64,000 nt of DNA from Cylicocyclus nassatus (GCA_958299035.1 CATQJL010000316.1:34537441-34601440); one strand, 5' to 3'. Shown: positions 22,540 through 33,884, counted from the first letter of the stretch. Numbers and translations are program-made. Notes: generated by a model not told the origin, from the sequence alone.

Positions 22540-22965
22540 CAAAGCAAAGGGGAAAGATACATTTGCCGATTCATGATTTTGACCCTTACCGTAAACCTAT
22601 CGTACCATGCAGGGAGACGTTTGCGTGCGGAGAAACCGTGACATTTATAACCAGCATCTCGAATAACCCCTCTGTGCGAAATTACAGCGAATTTTAAGAT
22701 TTTGACCCCCTACTGTACACCCACCGTAAACGGAGAAAATGGCGCTACTCTTCAAAACCAATGTGATATTTGGCATCAGCGGGCCGAATAACCCTTCTGG
22801 GCCAAGCTTCGGGCAAATCCGTGATGTTGACCCTTTACCTCAGTCCTACCGTAACTCCACCGGATGACGCTGTCGCACGAAATAAACATCATATTCGTGT
22901 TCAGCCTACCAAATAACCTCCCTAGACGAAGTTTTACCGAAATTCACGATTCTCATTTTTTGGGT
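22540..22965. repeat. degenerate tandem repeat, about three 130-150 bp units
   Basis: Each unit has a variant of CATNTCGAATAACCCCTCTG, then a GCGAAATTNCAGCGAAAT-like block and a TGACCC...CTACCGTAA block (around 22650, 22780 and 22905). A further unit lies in the mariner interior at about 47510-47610, and its first part resembles the HelA centre. Confidence 0.6.
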
Positions 22966-23937
22966 CAACTTATGTGAAATAGCGCCAAATCTGTAACATG
23001 GCATCTCTAACTTTTGGCTAGGATAGACTTTAGTGCGTTTACAATGTCGCGGAATTCAATGAAATATTACACAAATGAATGAATACGTCTTCACGCAAAA
23101 ATCAAAACAAGGAAGCGACAATATACACGAAAGTCCAAGAAGGAGAAAAGTGATAACTTTAACAGTATACCAAGTGGATGGATAGAATTGTTAGATAAGA
23201 TTTTACATAGTTCTAAGGGGATGTTTCTGAACTTTTCACTCACCCCACAAGCATCCAAAATTACGTTATAAACGCTGCGGTAGTCGAACTTCAATGAAAC
23301 GATCCAGCTCGTCGATGCCTGAGAAAACAATTTTGAAGTTTTGGCTTAGAATGTCAAACAAAAGTTACAAACCTACAATCGCTCAGGACCAAACCATGAA
23401 AACGTTCGATTAGTACTGATCAGACGGCGCTGGTGATCGCGTGGTTACAATCAGTCGCATACAAGATGGAAGTAAGCGGTAAATCTGAAAAAAATATGTA
23501 ATCTATATCCATACTTTCGTTTTCGTTCCGACAAAAGTTAGTCAAAACCTACAAAAAACCGATAAACGAGCATGAGAATCATGGATAGATGATAGGTGTT
23601 AGAGTTTGGTGTTCGAGTTTAGAAGAACAAATGGATCTATACAGCAGAACAAACAAAAATAACATGCTGCAGTGAAACTCACTGTCGTCAGATTCCGTCC
23701 AAGTCTGTGAAGTATTTGCACCAGCGCAGAGCTAGAGTTAAAAATAGCTGCAGCTGCCAGTCGGTGAGCGATGCAGACACTAGTTGGGTGGGGATATGTT
23801 TCTCCTCCATGAAGTAGAGAAAGATTAACTTCGCACTTGAAATTTTTGAAGGTGTTAGTCTAGAACAAAAATGACTATTTCCAACGTCATAGAACTTTCT
23901 ACGCCAGCAAAAGAAGTTACATGCAAAATCAAATGAA
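22966..23937. other. no assignable gene
   Basis: Only short minus-strand frames without recognised motifs (23091-23330 and 23688-23951). Confidence 0.4.
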
Positions 23938-23991
23938 TGACTAATACCCATCTAGGTAGATACATGACTAATACCCATCTAGGTAGATACA
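23938..23991. repeat. 27-bp unit, two tandem copies
   Basis: TGACTAATACCCATCTAGGT plus AGATACA is repeated exactly at 23938-23964 and 23965-23991. HelA copy 2 begins at the next base. Confidence 0.9.
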
Positions 23992-24529
23992 TCTTATATA
24001 TAAAGCTGAATGTCTGTTTGTCTGTCTGTCTGTCTGTATGTCTGTCTGTACGTATGTTCCGAATAGAAAATTCCATTTCTGAACCGATCCGGACCAAACT
24101 TGGCACACAAACACTTCGGGCCCCGGCGGGTGTCACAGCCGGCTGGAATTTGGCAGGGGGTGTAATCGAGCATGCTGATCACCCCCACGGGGGTGATCAG
24201 CATGCTCGATTACCCCCCTGTGCCAGCTCCCAGCTCCGTAGCTCAAATTTTGCAAAAAGTCGCTGAAATCGACTTCGATCAACGAAAAGTGGGCTGTGGC
24301 ACCCGCCGGGGCCCGAAGTGTATAAGCTCCTGCAAGACGAAGGCGGTCGGTTCAATGCGCAACGCGGCTGCGACATGGCTGCGTCACAGCCGCGTCACAG
24401 CCACGCCGTACCTCGAACCGACCGCCTTCGTCTTGCAGGAGCTTATATGTGTGCCAAGTTTGGTCCGGATCGGTTAAGAAATGGAATTTTCTATTCGGAA
24501 CATACGGCGGAGCCGGGTAAGCCAGCTAG
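23992..24529 (+). mobile_element. non-autonomous Helitron, family HelA, copy 2
   Basis: Plus-strand 5' TCTTATATATAAAGCTGAAT and 3' CGGCGGAGCCG hairpin, GGTAAGCCAG, CTAG, flanked A (23991) and T (24530). The body is an inverted repeat (GTTCCGAATAGAAAATTCC near 24056, its inverse ending near 24502). A 123-bp MITE sits in the right arm at 24323-24445. Confidence 0.92.
24323..24445. mobile_element. 123-bp TA-target MITE nested in HelA
   Basis: Termini TAAGCTCCTGCAAGACGAAG and inverse, flanked by TA. The uninterrupted HelA sequence (GAAGTGTATGTGTGCC in copies 1 and 3) shows that TA was the target and was duplicated. Sister copy at 36205-36316. Confidence 0.9.
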
Positions 24530-24531
24530 TT

Positions 24532-24710
24532 AACATGTAAAACTGCTGCATGAAGGAGGCGCAGAAGCAGCGTCAGTGAGCGGGCGCGAACGCGACGCGC
24601 GCGTATCCTCAGCGTTGTAAATCCTGCGCCTCCTGCGCTCCGCGGCTAATATAGCCGCCGACGCTCCCAAAGTTGCTGCGCCTTCGTCAAGCAGCAGCCT
24701 TTATGTTAAT
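24532..24710. mobile_element. about 180-bp G+C-rich MITE
   Basis: Inverted ends related to GCTGCATGAAGGAGGCGCAG (left) and CTGCGCCTTCGTCAAGCAGC (right), with a CG-rich core (GCGAACGCGACGCGCGCG). It starts directly after the HelA 3' end. Exact ends are uncertain. Confidence 0.55.
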
Positions 24711-24812
24711 GTAAATGGGTACAGTTACTGCACTATGGTGCAGTAAGTTTACTGCACTATGGTGTAGTAAACCACGTCCGCGTCCGCCCAGGGCTCCTGC
24801 ACAGGGCACGAA

Positions 24813-25139
24813 ATGGTGTACAGCGCGTCACTTCTCTTTTCTCATGCACTATCACCGCTCTTCTTTCTGCGGTCATGTAGAACTATATTCAAAAAACGAA
24901 CCACGTTGCCCTTTGAGCAAAGCGAGGAGTACATAAGAGATTCAATATGTTTTAGAGATGTCAAAGCGGCTAGGCACATTTCTCATGCAGTTCTTAAAGA
25001 AATAGAAACATGCTATCGAAGAAATGCAGATGATGGATGGATTTTGGAGGTGTATTGTGTGGATTGCACATCGCACGCTAAACGCGCCAATCCTTTCTCC
25101 GAAAAAGCGTCAGTGAACATTCATTTGACCACCAGGTAG
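24813..25139 (+). CDS. unidentified ORF at the inner edge of a TIR
   Basis: A 108-codon frame whose second half looks coding (EEYIRDSICFRDVKAARHIS, IETCYRRNADDGWILEVYC) with a CxxC in YCVDCTSH. It stops 115 bases before the right GGCCGTATTC terminus, so it may be cargo or an accessory ORF of that transposon. No family recognised; could be fortuitous. Confidence 0.25.
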   Translation: MVYSASLLFSHALSPLFFLRSCRTIFKKRTTLPFEQSEEYIRDSICFRDVKAARHISHAVLKEIETCYRRNADDGWILEVYCVDCTSHAKRANPFSEKASVNIHLTTR

Positions 25140-25254
25140 ATTTTAACCTTAAGGTAGTTTTGTGAATAGCAAAGTTACCTTGAGGTTAAATTTTACCTTG
25201 AGGCATGCTCTCAAGGTTGAATTTAACCTCAGGGTTCGTTGATGAATACGGCCA

Positions 25255-27736
25255 CAGGATTTGGAGTTTGAAGTCAACATTGCTGTCCTTTCCAAAGAAT
25301 TGAATATTGCGACGCGAAAAGCCATGGAGCTTGCTGGGCCTCATGCAAATGTTTTAAACTAACAAGGAAAGCTTGTTTAGTCGGTGGCTTTTTTGAATGA
25401 GATTTTATACCATATTGAAGAGCATAAAACGCTGACTCCATATCCGCCTTCCGCGTTTTTCAAAACCAAAAATTGTACGTGCACTTTTGATAAAATGAGT
25501 TGCTACAGTCTTACTAGCCCTCAACCCAACCAACCGTGATATATTTTTTATTTGAGAATAATATACAAATAAAGTGCTCTATTATCACTGCTCCATTAAA
25601 GAGCTAGAAAACGGCTATTTTTGTCCTACTTGCACATTCAATTTTTTGCCCCAATAAGCGCTCATAACTCCTCGTCCATAAACGCTTTGCAGATAAGGAA
25701 GGCAGATTTGGAATCAGCAATTTATACCATTTGTTATGGTACTCCCATCTAAAAAGGCTACTTCGCCTAAACACGCATTCCTTGTAAGCAGGAAAAAGGA
25801 GGTGGCTGTTAACAATGAACTCGCCTCTTTCCTACAAATGTGTGGATTCGAGTCTGATCATAGAAGGAAAGCTCATTTCATCACTTTAAATGGGGCAGGC
25901 GTTATGGAAAGAGCTAGCATTATCCTGCAGTATATCCTAAGGACCATCTGCTTTGCGTGGCCTTTAATTGCAGTGGCAGGAGCAGCGCTGCTCCTGCCAG
26001 CGAAATGCCATTTCCTATCGCCACGCTCTAAGAGGATGTTCAATGTGTACAAATACAAGAAAAAAATCAAAAATCAAAAAATTAGATGAATTTTAAGGAT
26101 GAACCAAAGTTGAATCCAAATAAAAAGGTGTTCAAGAGAAATGGAACACGAGAGTTAGTAGAGAGGTACCGAAATTTTCCGTCAATGACCTTCCGAAAAA
26201 ACTGGATTTCCTTTTTTGTTTTTCTTGGGTTCTGCTTTATAGAACTTTTTCCTCACGACTTCATATTATTCAAATGATATTATGAGATCATGAGGTCCTC
26301 AAAAATCGTTTAGCTATGAAGAAGTTGGAAAATAGCTCATTCCGCTGTTAACGCTAGTTTCTCTGTAACAGCAGTTAAGACCGACGCAATGGGCCCTCAG
26401 TATATACCGAAGGCAAATGCGGCGTAGCTTTGCTCCATAACGCCACGACGCCACACTAAACTTCGAGTAATGGCTTAACACATTGTCAGAGTGGTGGGCA
26501 TACTATAATCTTTGAAGGTATGCCTACCTTTAGAGCGAATTACTGCACTGACTCGCTTCCAGGTCTTGCCAAAGGCGATCTCCGCCAAAACGAAGACCGG
26601 TGCTGATTGTTGAATGTACAGACAATAAAGGAAGGAACTATTAATCTTAGAAAGCTTAACATCATATAACGCAAGGAGAGGTACATCATTGAACGCGTCT
26701 TTCGGCGATTCCTCCTCTGCTTTTCCTCTTGGCGAAACACTCTTTAAAAAAATAACGAGCGTTCGAAAGTCCAAATCTGTCGAGCCTCAAGTGGCATAAT
26801 ATTACCGAAAAGCTATGAAAAAACAAAGGGGCAGCAACCTTGTATTAAGTACAATGACTATAATGAATATGCAGTCAGTGGAAGTTCGCATAGTGCTTTT
26901 GTAAAGCTTTGCGCTAATTAAGTATACTTAAGGTGCAAAATATTAACACTTTCAAATGCTCATAGCTTCTTTCAGCGAGTGTTCTGCAGAAAAAGAAGGC
27001 AGATTTGGAATCAGCGTTTACTGATTAATTCATTTGGTTAATATCTCTTCAAGGTTTGCCAGATCTGTTGGTCTCCTTTCCTTGCGAGAGAAATTTGCTT
27101 GGAAATACACTATGGTCGAGTCATTGAGGACCTTAATGTTTGATTGGCGTAAGAATAATTGAAAGACTCACCATACCGTCTATATGATAGCTTGCTCGCC
27201 TTCCAGGTAAGCATGACGTGCAATGGCTGGCAATAACGCATTCTCTGGCGAGGACTCTATCGAATGTTAAAACCGATAGACCTTATGTTAAACCTTTTCA
27301 TTCTGGCCCCGAACAACTTTTCTAACACGTAGATTATTAATACTCTTTTATCCGTTTCATAGCTTGCTAAGGAGTTGCCTAAGAGGCACAAAGTAAGTAT
27401 ATAGCGGAGGAAGTTTTCAGGTCCCAAGTCTAGCAGAATGCAAAAAAATCTGGAAAATACTGCAAAAATATCTACCCATTCATACTTTGTGACCTTCTAA
27501 CTGAATTTTTCCACAAAAATTTTTCAAACAAAACCAAATCTAGTAAGTAAATAATTCAATTTTGTGTTCCAATAAATGGCAGAAGGGCGAGCTGATATTC
27601 ATTAACGCTTTTCTCACTGGAACTCTTGAAGGCCTGAAGCCTCACAAGCTCAACAAGGAGCATTAAATTAAGCAAAATTGTTCGAAAAAATTGAAAAGTC
27701 GATAACACGGCTAACCTTACATTTGCTGGTGATATT
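25255..27736. other. no confident gene; one 24-bp perfect palindrome
   Basis: The ORF at 25736-26089 (MVLPSKKATSPKHAFLVSRK onward) lacks a recognised domain. GGCAGGAGCAGC and its exact inverse form a palindrome at 25975-25998. The phrase GCAGATTTGGAATCAGC occurs at about 25703 and 26998, and an inverted relative at about 45970, marking a dispersed repeat. No other features seen. Confidence 0.4.
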
Positions 27737-27737
27737 A

Positions 27738-27775
27738 TTAGGTTGTCCTGAAAAAAAAACTCCATTTTCAAATAA
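27738..27775 (+). mobile_element. solo mariner-type terminus
   Basis: TTAGGTTGTCCTGAAAAAAA preceded by TA. No inverted partner found nearby. Confidence 0.4.
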
Positions 27776-27988
27776 ATTGAGCTGTTTTGGTTTTTCTAGC
27801 AAACTTAGGGCACCATTCCATAAAGCGGAACAAGTTATACAAAAAGACCGCCGAAGATACACTCAAGTCGTGATCAGGTAAAATTTGGAGACAAAAATCA
27901 AAAATTTTGACCTTAAAAATCGAATCTCTTTGAAGAAAATTCCTACTTACTTCCAACTTGGCCTTTATATAATACACACATAGTTCTA

Positions 27989-28491
27989 GGGTGTCTCATA
28001 ATTTTTTTATCGTTTTTACTACAACTGCCGTATGTTTGCATTTTCCCTTCATCTGATGAGGCTTGAGTAAACATTCGATAAGGCAAAGCAAGCTCTACAA
28101 GATGGCTATCAAAAGTCTGCCCAACTCATATCCCACGTGATGTTTTGGGCTAAAATCTTATAATATTCGAAAACAAACTTTTTTGTTAAAAATCGTATCT
28201 CCGCCCAAATCATCCAAAAAATTCCCCATTTATCCTAACATATGCTTGATACATCGCGTATTCAATTTTACACTTACCGAATTTATTCCATGGCTAGAAA
28301 TAAAGAAAAAATGAGTGATGTAAAATGGCAAACTCCGCCCTTAGACGTCCTCAGCTCCTCCCACGCACGTGATCATATTGCCCATACATACAGAATTACA
28401 ATCATGTATCTGTATACTTTGTAGGCGCCTCAGTTCTCGAGAAATGCTAATGGTTAGGGTAAAAACGGTAAAAAAAAATTATGAGACACCC
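27989..28491. mobile_element. Tc1/mariner-type MITE (GGGTGTCTC family)
   Basis: GGGTGTCTCATAATTTTTTT at the left and its inverse at the right, both flanked by TA (27987-27988 and 28492-28493). The interior shares AAGCAAGCTCTACAAGATGG with the mariner palindrome at 8099-9045. No transposase. Confidence 0.85.
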
Positions 28492-29146
28492 TATTAGTTC
28501 CCAAAAATGTATTTGGAAAATTTTCGGGGCTCAGAATTGAGAAATAAAGATGGCCCAAAAATGCCAAAATGCCACTTTTTTCAATTCATGTAAAATTTGG
28601 TATTTCTCGATTATAAGAGCACACACAGGGGTAAAGTTTTGAGATTGACTAACTGAGGCTTCTAGTATGCAATGAAATATGTGGGAGGGGCTGGGGCGGA
28701 GTTTGTTATCTTTGAACTGTCTTTTTCCTCGCTTTCTATGCGCGGAAAAATCCAGCAAAGGCATATTTGAGTACTACTATGTGTCTGCTGTGAATTGAGG
28801 AAGTCTGTAGGGTTTTTTTCTCGCAATTCATTTATCAGGTGACTAAATTTTTTCGATTTCGGCATCACTGGGAATGCGAGTTAAGCAGATCCTTGGTGGT
28901 CTTTCTGTAGAGCTTGATCTGTCCTATCGAATGATACCCTAAGTTCACTAGGAAAACAAAACTGTTTGAATTATGTAAAAAAGAAGTTTACTTTTGGAAC
29001 AAACTTTTCTTGATACTTTCGTTTGTTTGATGCCAAATCACCCATTGGAGGATGACCAAACTTTTACTCCTGAGTTAACAGAGAGTTATAAAGTTGTCTA
29101 AAGTTTGGTGACTCCCTTCTTTTTAAACTGTCGACTTAATTTACAG
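28492..29146. other. upstream region of the two-exon gene
   Basis: No repeat ends or exons seen. It ends in the acceptor-like CTTAATTTACAG at 29135-29146, directly before the ATG. Confidence 0.4.
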
Positions 29147-29419
29147 ATGATTGTTGATATGATCGTCTCGGCTGCAATGCTTTTGATAATGTTTGCTACG
29201 TGCAACAAAAGGCATACAGCTGGCAAGAACAAAGTTGACTCAAAAACGACCGCAAAAGCTGCAGAAAAAAATCACAGTAAAAGAAAGAAAAAGGATTTGC
29301 AAACAGGAGTAGCAACAGCTCAGTCTCATGAAGGAATGAGAAGGGGGGCACCTTTGATTGAAAGTGAACAAGAAGACGACAATACTACTAAGCATTTGAG
29401 TGGTCGAGAATCTGAACAG
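29147..29419 (+). CDS. exon 1, lysine-rich protein with hydrophobic N-terminus
   Basis: ATG directly follows TTTACAG, as at trans-spliced nematode starts or after a 5' UTR intron. The first 18 residues (MIVDMIVSAAMLLIMFAT) look like a signal peptide or signal anchor. Then comes a Lys/Ala/Thr-rich hydrophilic stretch (SKTTAKAAEKNHSKRKKKD) and an acidic segment (IESEQEDDNTT). Exon 1 would end at GAACAG before GTATCT (donor 29420) in phase 0. The frame without splicing stops at 29482. No known domain. It may be a low-complexity secreted or membrane-anchored protein. Splicing to 32411 keeps phase and composition. Confidence 0.45.
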
Positions 29420-29999
29420 GTATCTAAAGAGTTGCAAATTTCGTATTGCATCAAAAATGCATTTGCAGGACGGAACGTATGAGGATGTTGATATAAACTC
29501 ACCGGTACGTGCAGAATTTGCTTTTCACATCTTGTGATGTACGCTACATCAGAGTAACACAACATATCCTTTCTTCATATTTGACTTTCTTATGACGATG
29601 TTGGAAGATTTCTAATTGAGTAATCAACCATAAAAAGACATTATTTCGATGTTAGTCGTACAGTTTCCATGATACAAGGTTGTAGACATAACATAACTTT
29701 GAACCAGCTCTTCAGCTTTGCTCCGCAGAGTCGCGCTGGTCATCACGCAAAGTGTCAGTGTAAACTTGCGCTTTAATAGCTTATTTTTCAGATCATTTCG
29801 AATTTGCATGAGGCGAGTGACCTATAGTTAAAATGAACCACCCTCGCTATCTGATATCACATGCTCAAAGTATTGTAAATCATTCCTCGCTGCAATTTCG
29901 TAGCGGACAAACCTCTCACAGCTTCAAATTAAGCTTCTTACTCAGATATGAATATCGAAAATTCCGTTATAAAAGCTTTCGTAACATCACCTACATATA

Positions 30000-31707
30000 A
30001 AGTGCGGCTCATAATTATACAAACACCCAGAATTTTGTAAGTTTTTGGACTTTTTGGGAGCAACTCGAAAAGCCATTGGTATCACGCAATAGAACACAGC
30101 CGAAAACGGTATATGATCCATAAGAATGGAAGTTGATATCAATCTTAGGAGCGTTTTTGCGCCTAATCCGAATTTTTAGCGGTTCATAATTATACGAACA
30201 CCTAAAGCAAAGGTCCATTTTTCATTCAAGATTGGAATCATTTGAGTCCAAATTTTTTGTAGGGTAACAAAGTCTGACATATCTGCTATATACTAAACCC
30301 AGTGCAGTTTAGAAAGAGGACCGTTACTTTTTTCAGAATGCTCTAAATGCTTTTGGAGTGATTGCGCTCTAAAAAAATCCGTTCTTCTGTGGTTTACGCA
30401 CTCTAATTAGCTTCTACCAAAGCTATACGATAAAATAAGCTGTTTCGATAGGAATTTGTTTGACGCTTGGAAAATCTTTGCGTTTTCGTGCCGTTTTTCA
30501 ACCAAGTTCCAACCTTACCCCAGAGTTAGCACGATTTCGAGCCTCAAAACTCAGCTTCTCTCCTGCGCAAACATTTGATATGAAACAGCTGCACTGTTTG
30601 CATGATAATGTTTCTGTGCCAAAGTTTTTGGTTTTTTTGTAGAACTGATCTCGAGGCTGTGGAGCTACAAACCAAGTAAAGGTGTGATTGCAATAGTAGA
30701 AACAGTGTTTTTGGTGAAATGACGTCTGCGTGGCCAAAACAAAAGCAAATACACTAATACGTCTTGTGAACTTCTATATACTATAAGCTTACTTTATTGT
30801 AGGGCTTCAGAAGCTGAGTTTTGAGGCTCGAAATCGTGCCAACTCTAGGGTAAGATTAGAGCTTGATTGAGAAACGGAACGTAGTATATAGAAGTAGTAT
30901 ATAGAAGTTCACAAGACGTATTAGTGTATTTGCTAGAAAAAATCAGCAGCATTAGGCGTTTGTTTTGGCCACGCAGACGTCATTTCACCAAAAACACTGT
31001 TTCTACTATTGCAATCACACCTTTACTTGGTTTGTAGCTCCACAGCCTCGAGATCAGTTCTACAAAAAAACCAAAAACTTTGGCACAGAAATATCATCAT
31101 GCAAACAGTGCAGCTGTTTCATATCAAATGTTTGCGCAAGAGAGAAGCTGAGTTTTGAGGCTCGAAATCGTGCTAACTCTGGGGTAAGGTTGAAACTTGG
31201 TTGAAAAACGGCACGAAAACGCAAAGATTTTCCAAGCGTCAAACAAAATACCTATCGAAAGAGCTTATTTTATCGTATAGCTTTGGTAGATAATTGAAGC
31301 GCATAAACCACAGAAGAACTGATGTTTTTGAAGCGCAATCACTCCAAAAGCATTTGGAGCCTTCGGAAAAAAGTAATGGTCCTCTTTTTAAACTGCATCG
31401 GGTCCAGTGTGTAGCAGATATGTCAGACTTTGTTACTGTAACTCTACAAAAAAATTTGGACTCAAATTATTCCAATCTTGAATAAAAAATGGGCCTTGGT
31501 TTAAGGTGTTCGTATAATTATGAACCGCTAAAAATTCGCATTAGGCGCAAAAACACTCCTGAGATTGAAAACAATTTCCATTCTTATGGATCATATACCG
31601 TTTTCGGCTGTGTTCTATCGCGTGATACCAACGGCTTTTTGAGTTTCTCCCGAAAAGTCCAAAAACTTATAAAATTTTGGGTGTTCGTACAATTATGAAC
31701 CGCACTT
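30000..31707. mobile_element. 1.7-kb foldback Tc1/mariner-type element in the intron
   Basis: AAGTGCGGCTCATAATTATA and the inverse end, each flanked by TA (29998-29999 and 31708-31709). The arms are about 800 bp of near-identical inverted sequence meeting near 30853. About 175 bp inside each end, the terminal motif recurs (GCGGTTCATAATTATACG), giving a doubled terminus. The mirrored ORFs (30498-30737 minus and 30965-31204 plus; 30460-30642 and 31060-31242) are by-products. No transposase motifs. Confidence 0.85.
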
Positions 31708-32410
31708 TATGCTCTATATCAATCTCTGTGCAAATGTTTCAATTCCATCTTTCAGATTTTGCCTTACTCTATCAAATGATCACCATAATTTTTATCTAAT
31801 TGCTAGGGCATAACGAAAATGCGTTCGTTTTGCATCAACTTCATTATTTTATTGGCTGATAAACCACAAAGATTCTCGCTGGTTATCTTTCAGTTTATGT
31901 TATTCGTGCATTTTTATGGGAAATCGATGGCTATGGTTTGGGATTGATAATGTTATTACTATTCTTGCAATTGCAGAATTTGTGAGCATCTTATAAGAAA
32001 ACTTCTGTACTTTGAATTGGATGCACATACAAAGCAAAAGATCAACCTGCACCCTTAGGTTTCTCAGCTCCAAGCTTCTCAGCATTTTTGTGAACTGAGT
32101 ATACCCTCGTTTGCAAAATATCCAAATTTCCAAAGTTTTATTCACAGCGACACATACAGTCCTCACACATAAACATATTGATATAAAAAGCCTAATTCAA
32201 TAGAATTATTATCTTGATTCATTCTCAAAGTTGCTGATATGGTCTGTTCGTCAGAATCTGTAGACAGGCTGGATCAGTCGTACAACCTAACCTCTAGATG
32301 TGATAACAGAGCTGTATACGTACATCCTATACATGAACAGCTCTGCTTTTACTGGCATTTTTCTCAGTTCTACCTGATAACTGAAAAGCAGATAAAACTG
32401 AGATTTTCAG

Positions 32411-32800
32411 GCTGCAAAAACTAGATGCAAGCCTTCAAGGAGAAGATCAGCGAAATGCAAAAGCAAAAGTGGCGCTAAGAATTTGAACAAAGGGACGAAG
32501 AAGCCTAAGTCGAAAGAGAATGTTCCTATAGAAAGAAAGACGACACCAGCTGAAGATAGAAAGACCTCTACGTCGCATGGGACAAATGATGGGAATGAAC
32601 CAAAAACAGCCACTGCGGATAGTCCAGTAAAGCAGATAAAAGCTCTAAGAAAGCTGAACATGCTCCTCAGACCGAAGAAGAGCGATCCTCAACGTACAAA
32701 ATTAACTACATTACCTACGCAAGAAGAGTCGGATCAGGTACACGAAAAATTATCTGATTGCTTTATGACAAAAAGGCTGCCTACCTTAGCAAACAATTAG
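32411..32800 (+). CDS. exon 2, lysine-rich protein C-terminal part
   Basis: A canonical acceptor (GAGATTTTCAG, ending 32410) opens a 129-codon frame to TAG at 32798-32800. It starts AAKTRCKPSRRRSAKCKSKS and continues Lys/Thr/Asp-rich (GTKKPKSKENVPIERKTTP, DSPVKQIKALRKLNMLL). Phase 0 matches the proposed exon 1 donor, giving about 220 residues in all. The charge-rich composition is shared. Further exons in the 3-kb intron cannot be excluded. A GTACAC after GATCAG near 32737 could be an alternative donor. No domain recognised. Confidence 0.45.
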   Translation, partial: AAKTRCKPSRRRSAKCKSKSGAKNLNKGTKKPKSKENVPIERKTTPAEDRKTSTSHGTNDGNEPKTATADSPVKQIKALRKLNMLLRPKKSDPQRTKLTTLPTQEESDQVHEKLSDCFMTKRLPTLANN

Positions 32801-32955
32801 ATTGTTAACTAAGTTTTACAACTGATTTGATCTTGGCGCAACCTTTTTCTAAACTATGTAGAATGGAGTTAGAGTGTGAGCTACAAGCTAAAACAAACCG
32901 CTAGTCTTTTAGTGACGAAACAGAAATAATCCAGTGATATACTGTACTGGACATA

Positions 32956-33884
32956 CAGGGTGGGGCAAAAGTCTGGGAGCCTATTTTGCAGTGCTGTAAA
33001 TCAAGGAACTACTAATGATTGACTCCAAATTTGTGCCGCATATTGCTGCAACCATCCTCTACAAACAATACTTTGGCTGGCTGAAAATGCTTGCCATATG
33101 TTTTTTGTAGGAGTTGGATTTATCAAACAAGTGCTCTGCAAAACGAGAAAATCAAAATTTTTGGTCTTCACAACTTATTTCGTAACTAAAGATACAGTGG
33201 ATATTCTAAAACATTTCGATGCACATAATGTAGAGGAGACTTCGCACTACCAATTCTTAGCCGTTGCGTTTGTCAGATACTATTCTTTTGAAAACGCAAA
33301 ATAAAAATTTGTGAATACTACCTGCGTGCCAGCGGCCATTTTCCTTTGAAATAAATTTTAAAGCTATAGGAGTACAGCAGGCATTGAATTCTAGGCTATA
33401 TTCTTTCCATGAGTCTTCTATGCAAGCATGTACTTGAGTTCGATCAATCAAGCTATTTCAGTACTTTTCAGAGTACGATTCTTCACTCCCGTTCGTGCAA
33501 TCGCATCCAGATTTCCAGTATACAAGTACAATTGCCTTCAATTAAAATTCTAAATTTTTTCCTAAACACTGCGAAAGAATTTTCTTGCAGTGCGTTGTAG
33601 CCAAAAGCTTGCTCTATCACACCGCATATTTGCCTGGTGAAATAAACAGCTATCGTAAAGGCGTGGGATGTATACATCACGACTGTATGCGTGCCACGAC
33701 AGTCGGAATCGCCAAGATTTCAAGGGGCTGCTTTGAATCCAGAAGAGGCAACCTCAAAATTTGAAAACAGCGTTGTATTAGTAAAGGTTCGATTCATGTG
33801 TGCACCGAATTTTTTGTTCCTAGGCACTTTCCTTCTGATTTTATCTGAAAAAGTGCTAGGCTCCCAGACTTTTGCCCCACCCTG
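32956..33884. mobile_element. Tc1/mariner-type element (CAGGGTGGGGC family)
   Basis: CAGGGTGGGGCAAAAGTCTG at the left and its inverse at the right, flanked by TA (32954-32955 and 33885-33886). 929 bp, no transposase recognised. Its right half is duplicated in inverted orientation at 35023-35439. Confidence 0.87.

Larger units (their letters stand above)
18108..25254. mobile_element. possible 7.1-kb TIR-bounded transposon enclosing a Harbinger transposase
   Basis: TGGCCGTATTCATCAAYGAA followed by a CCTTGAGGTTAAAWTT-like stretch occurs at 18108 and, inverted, ends at 25254; CAG lies outside both ends (18105-18107, 25255-25257). Inside are a broken PIF/Harbinger transposase, an ORF at 24813-25139 and later insertions (HelB copy 3, a mariner terminus, two MITEs, HelA copy 2). 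The TIR pairing is visible. That the transposase belongs to these TIRs is inference, and CAG is not the usual Harbinger TWA target. Two independent MITE remnants of one family would look the same. Confidence 0.4.
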
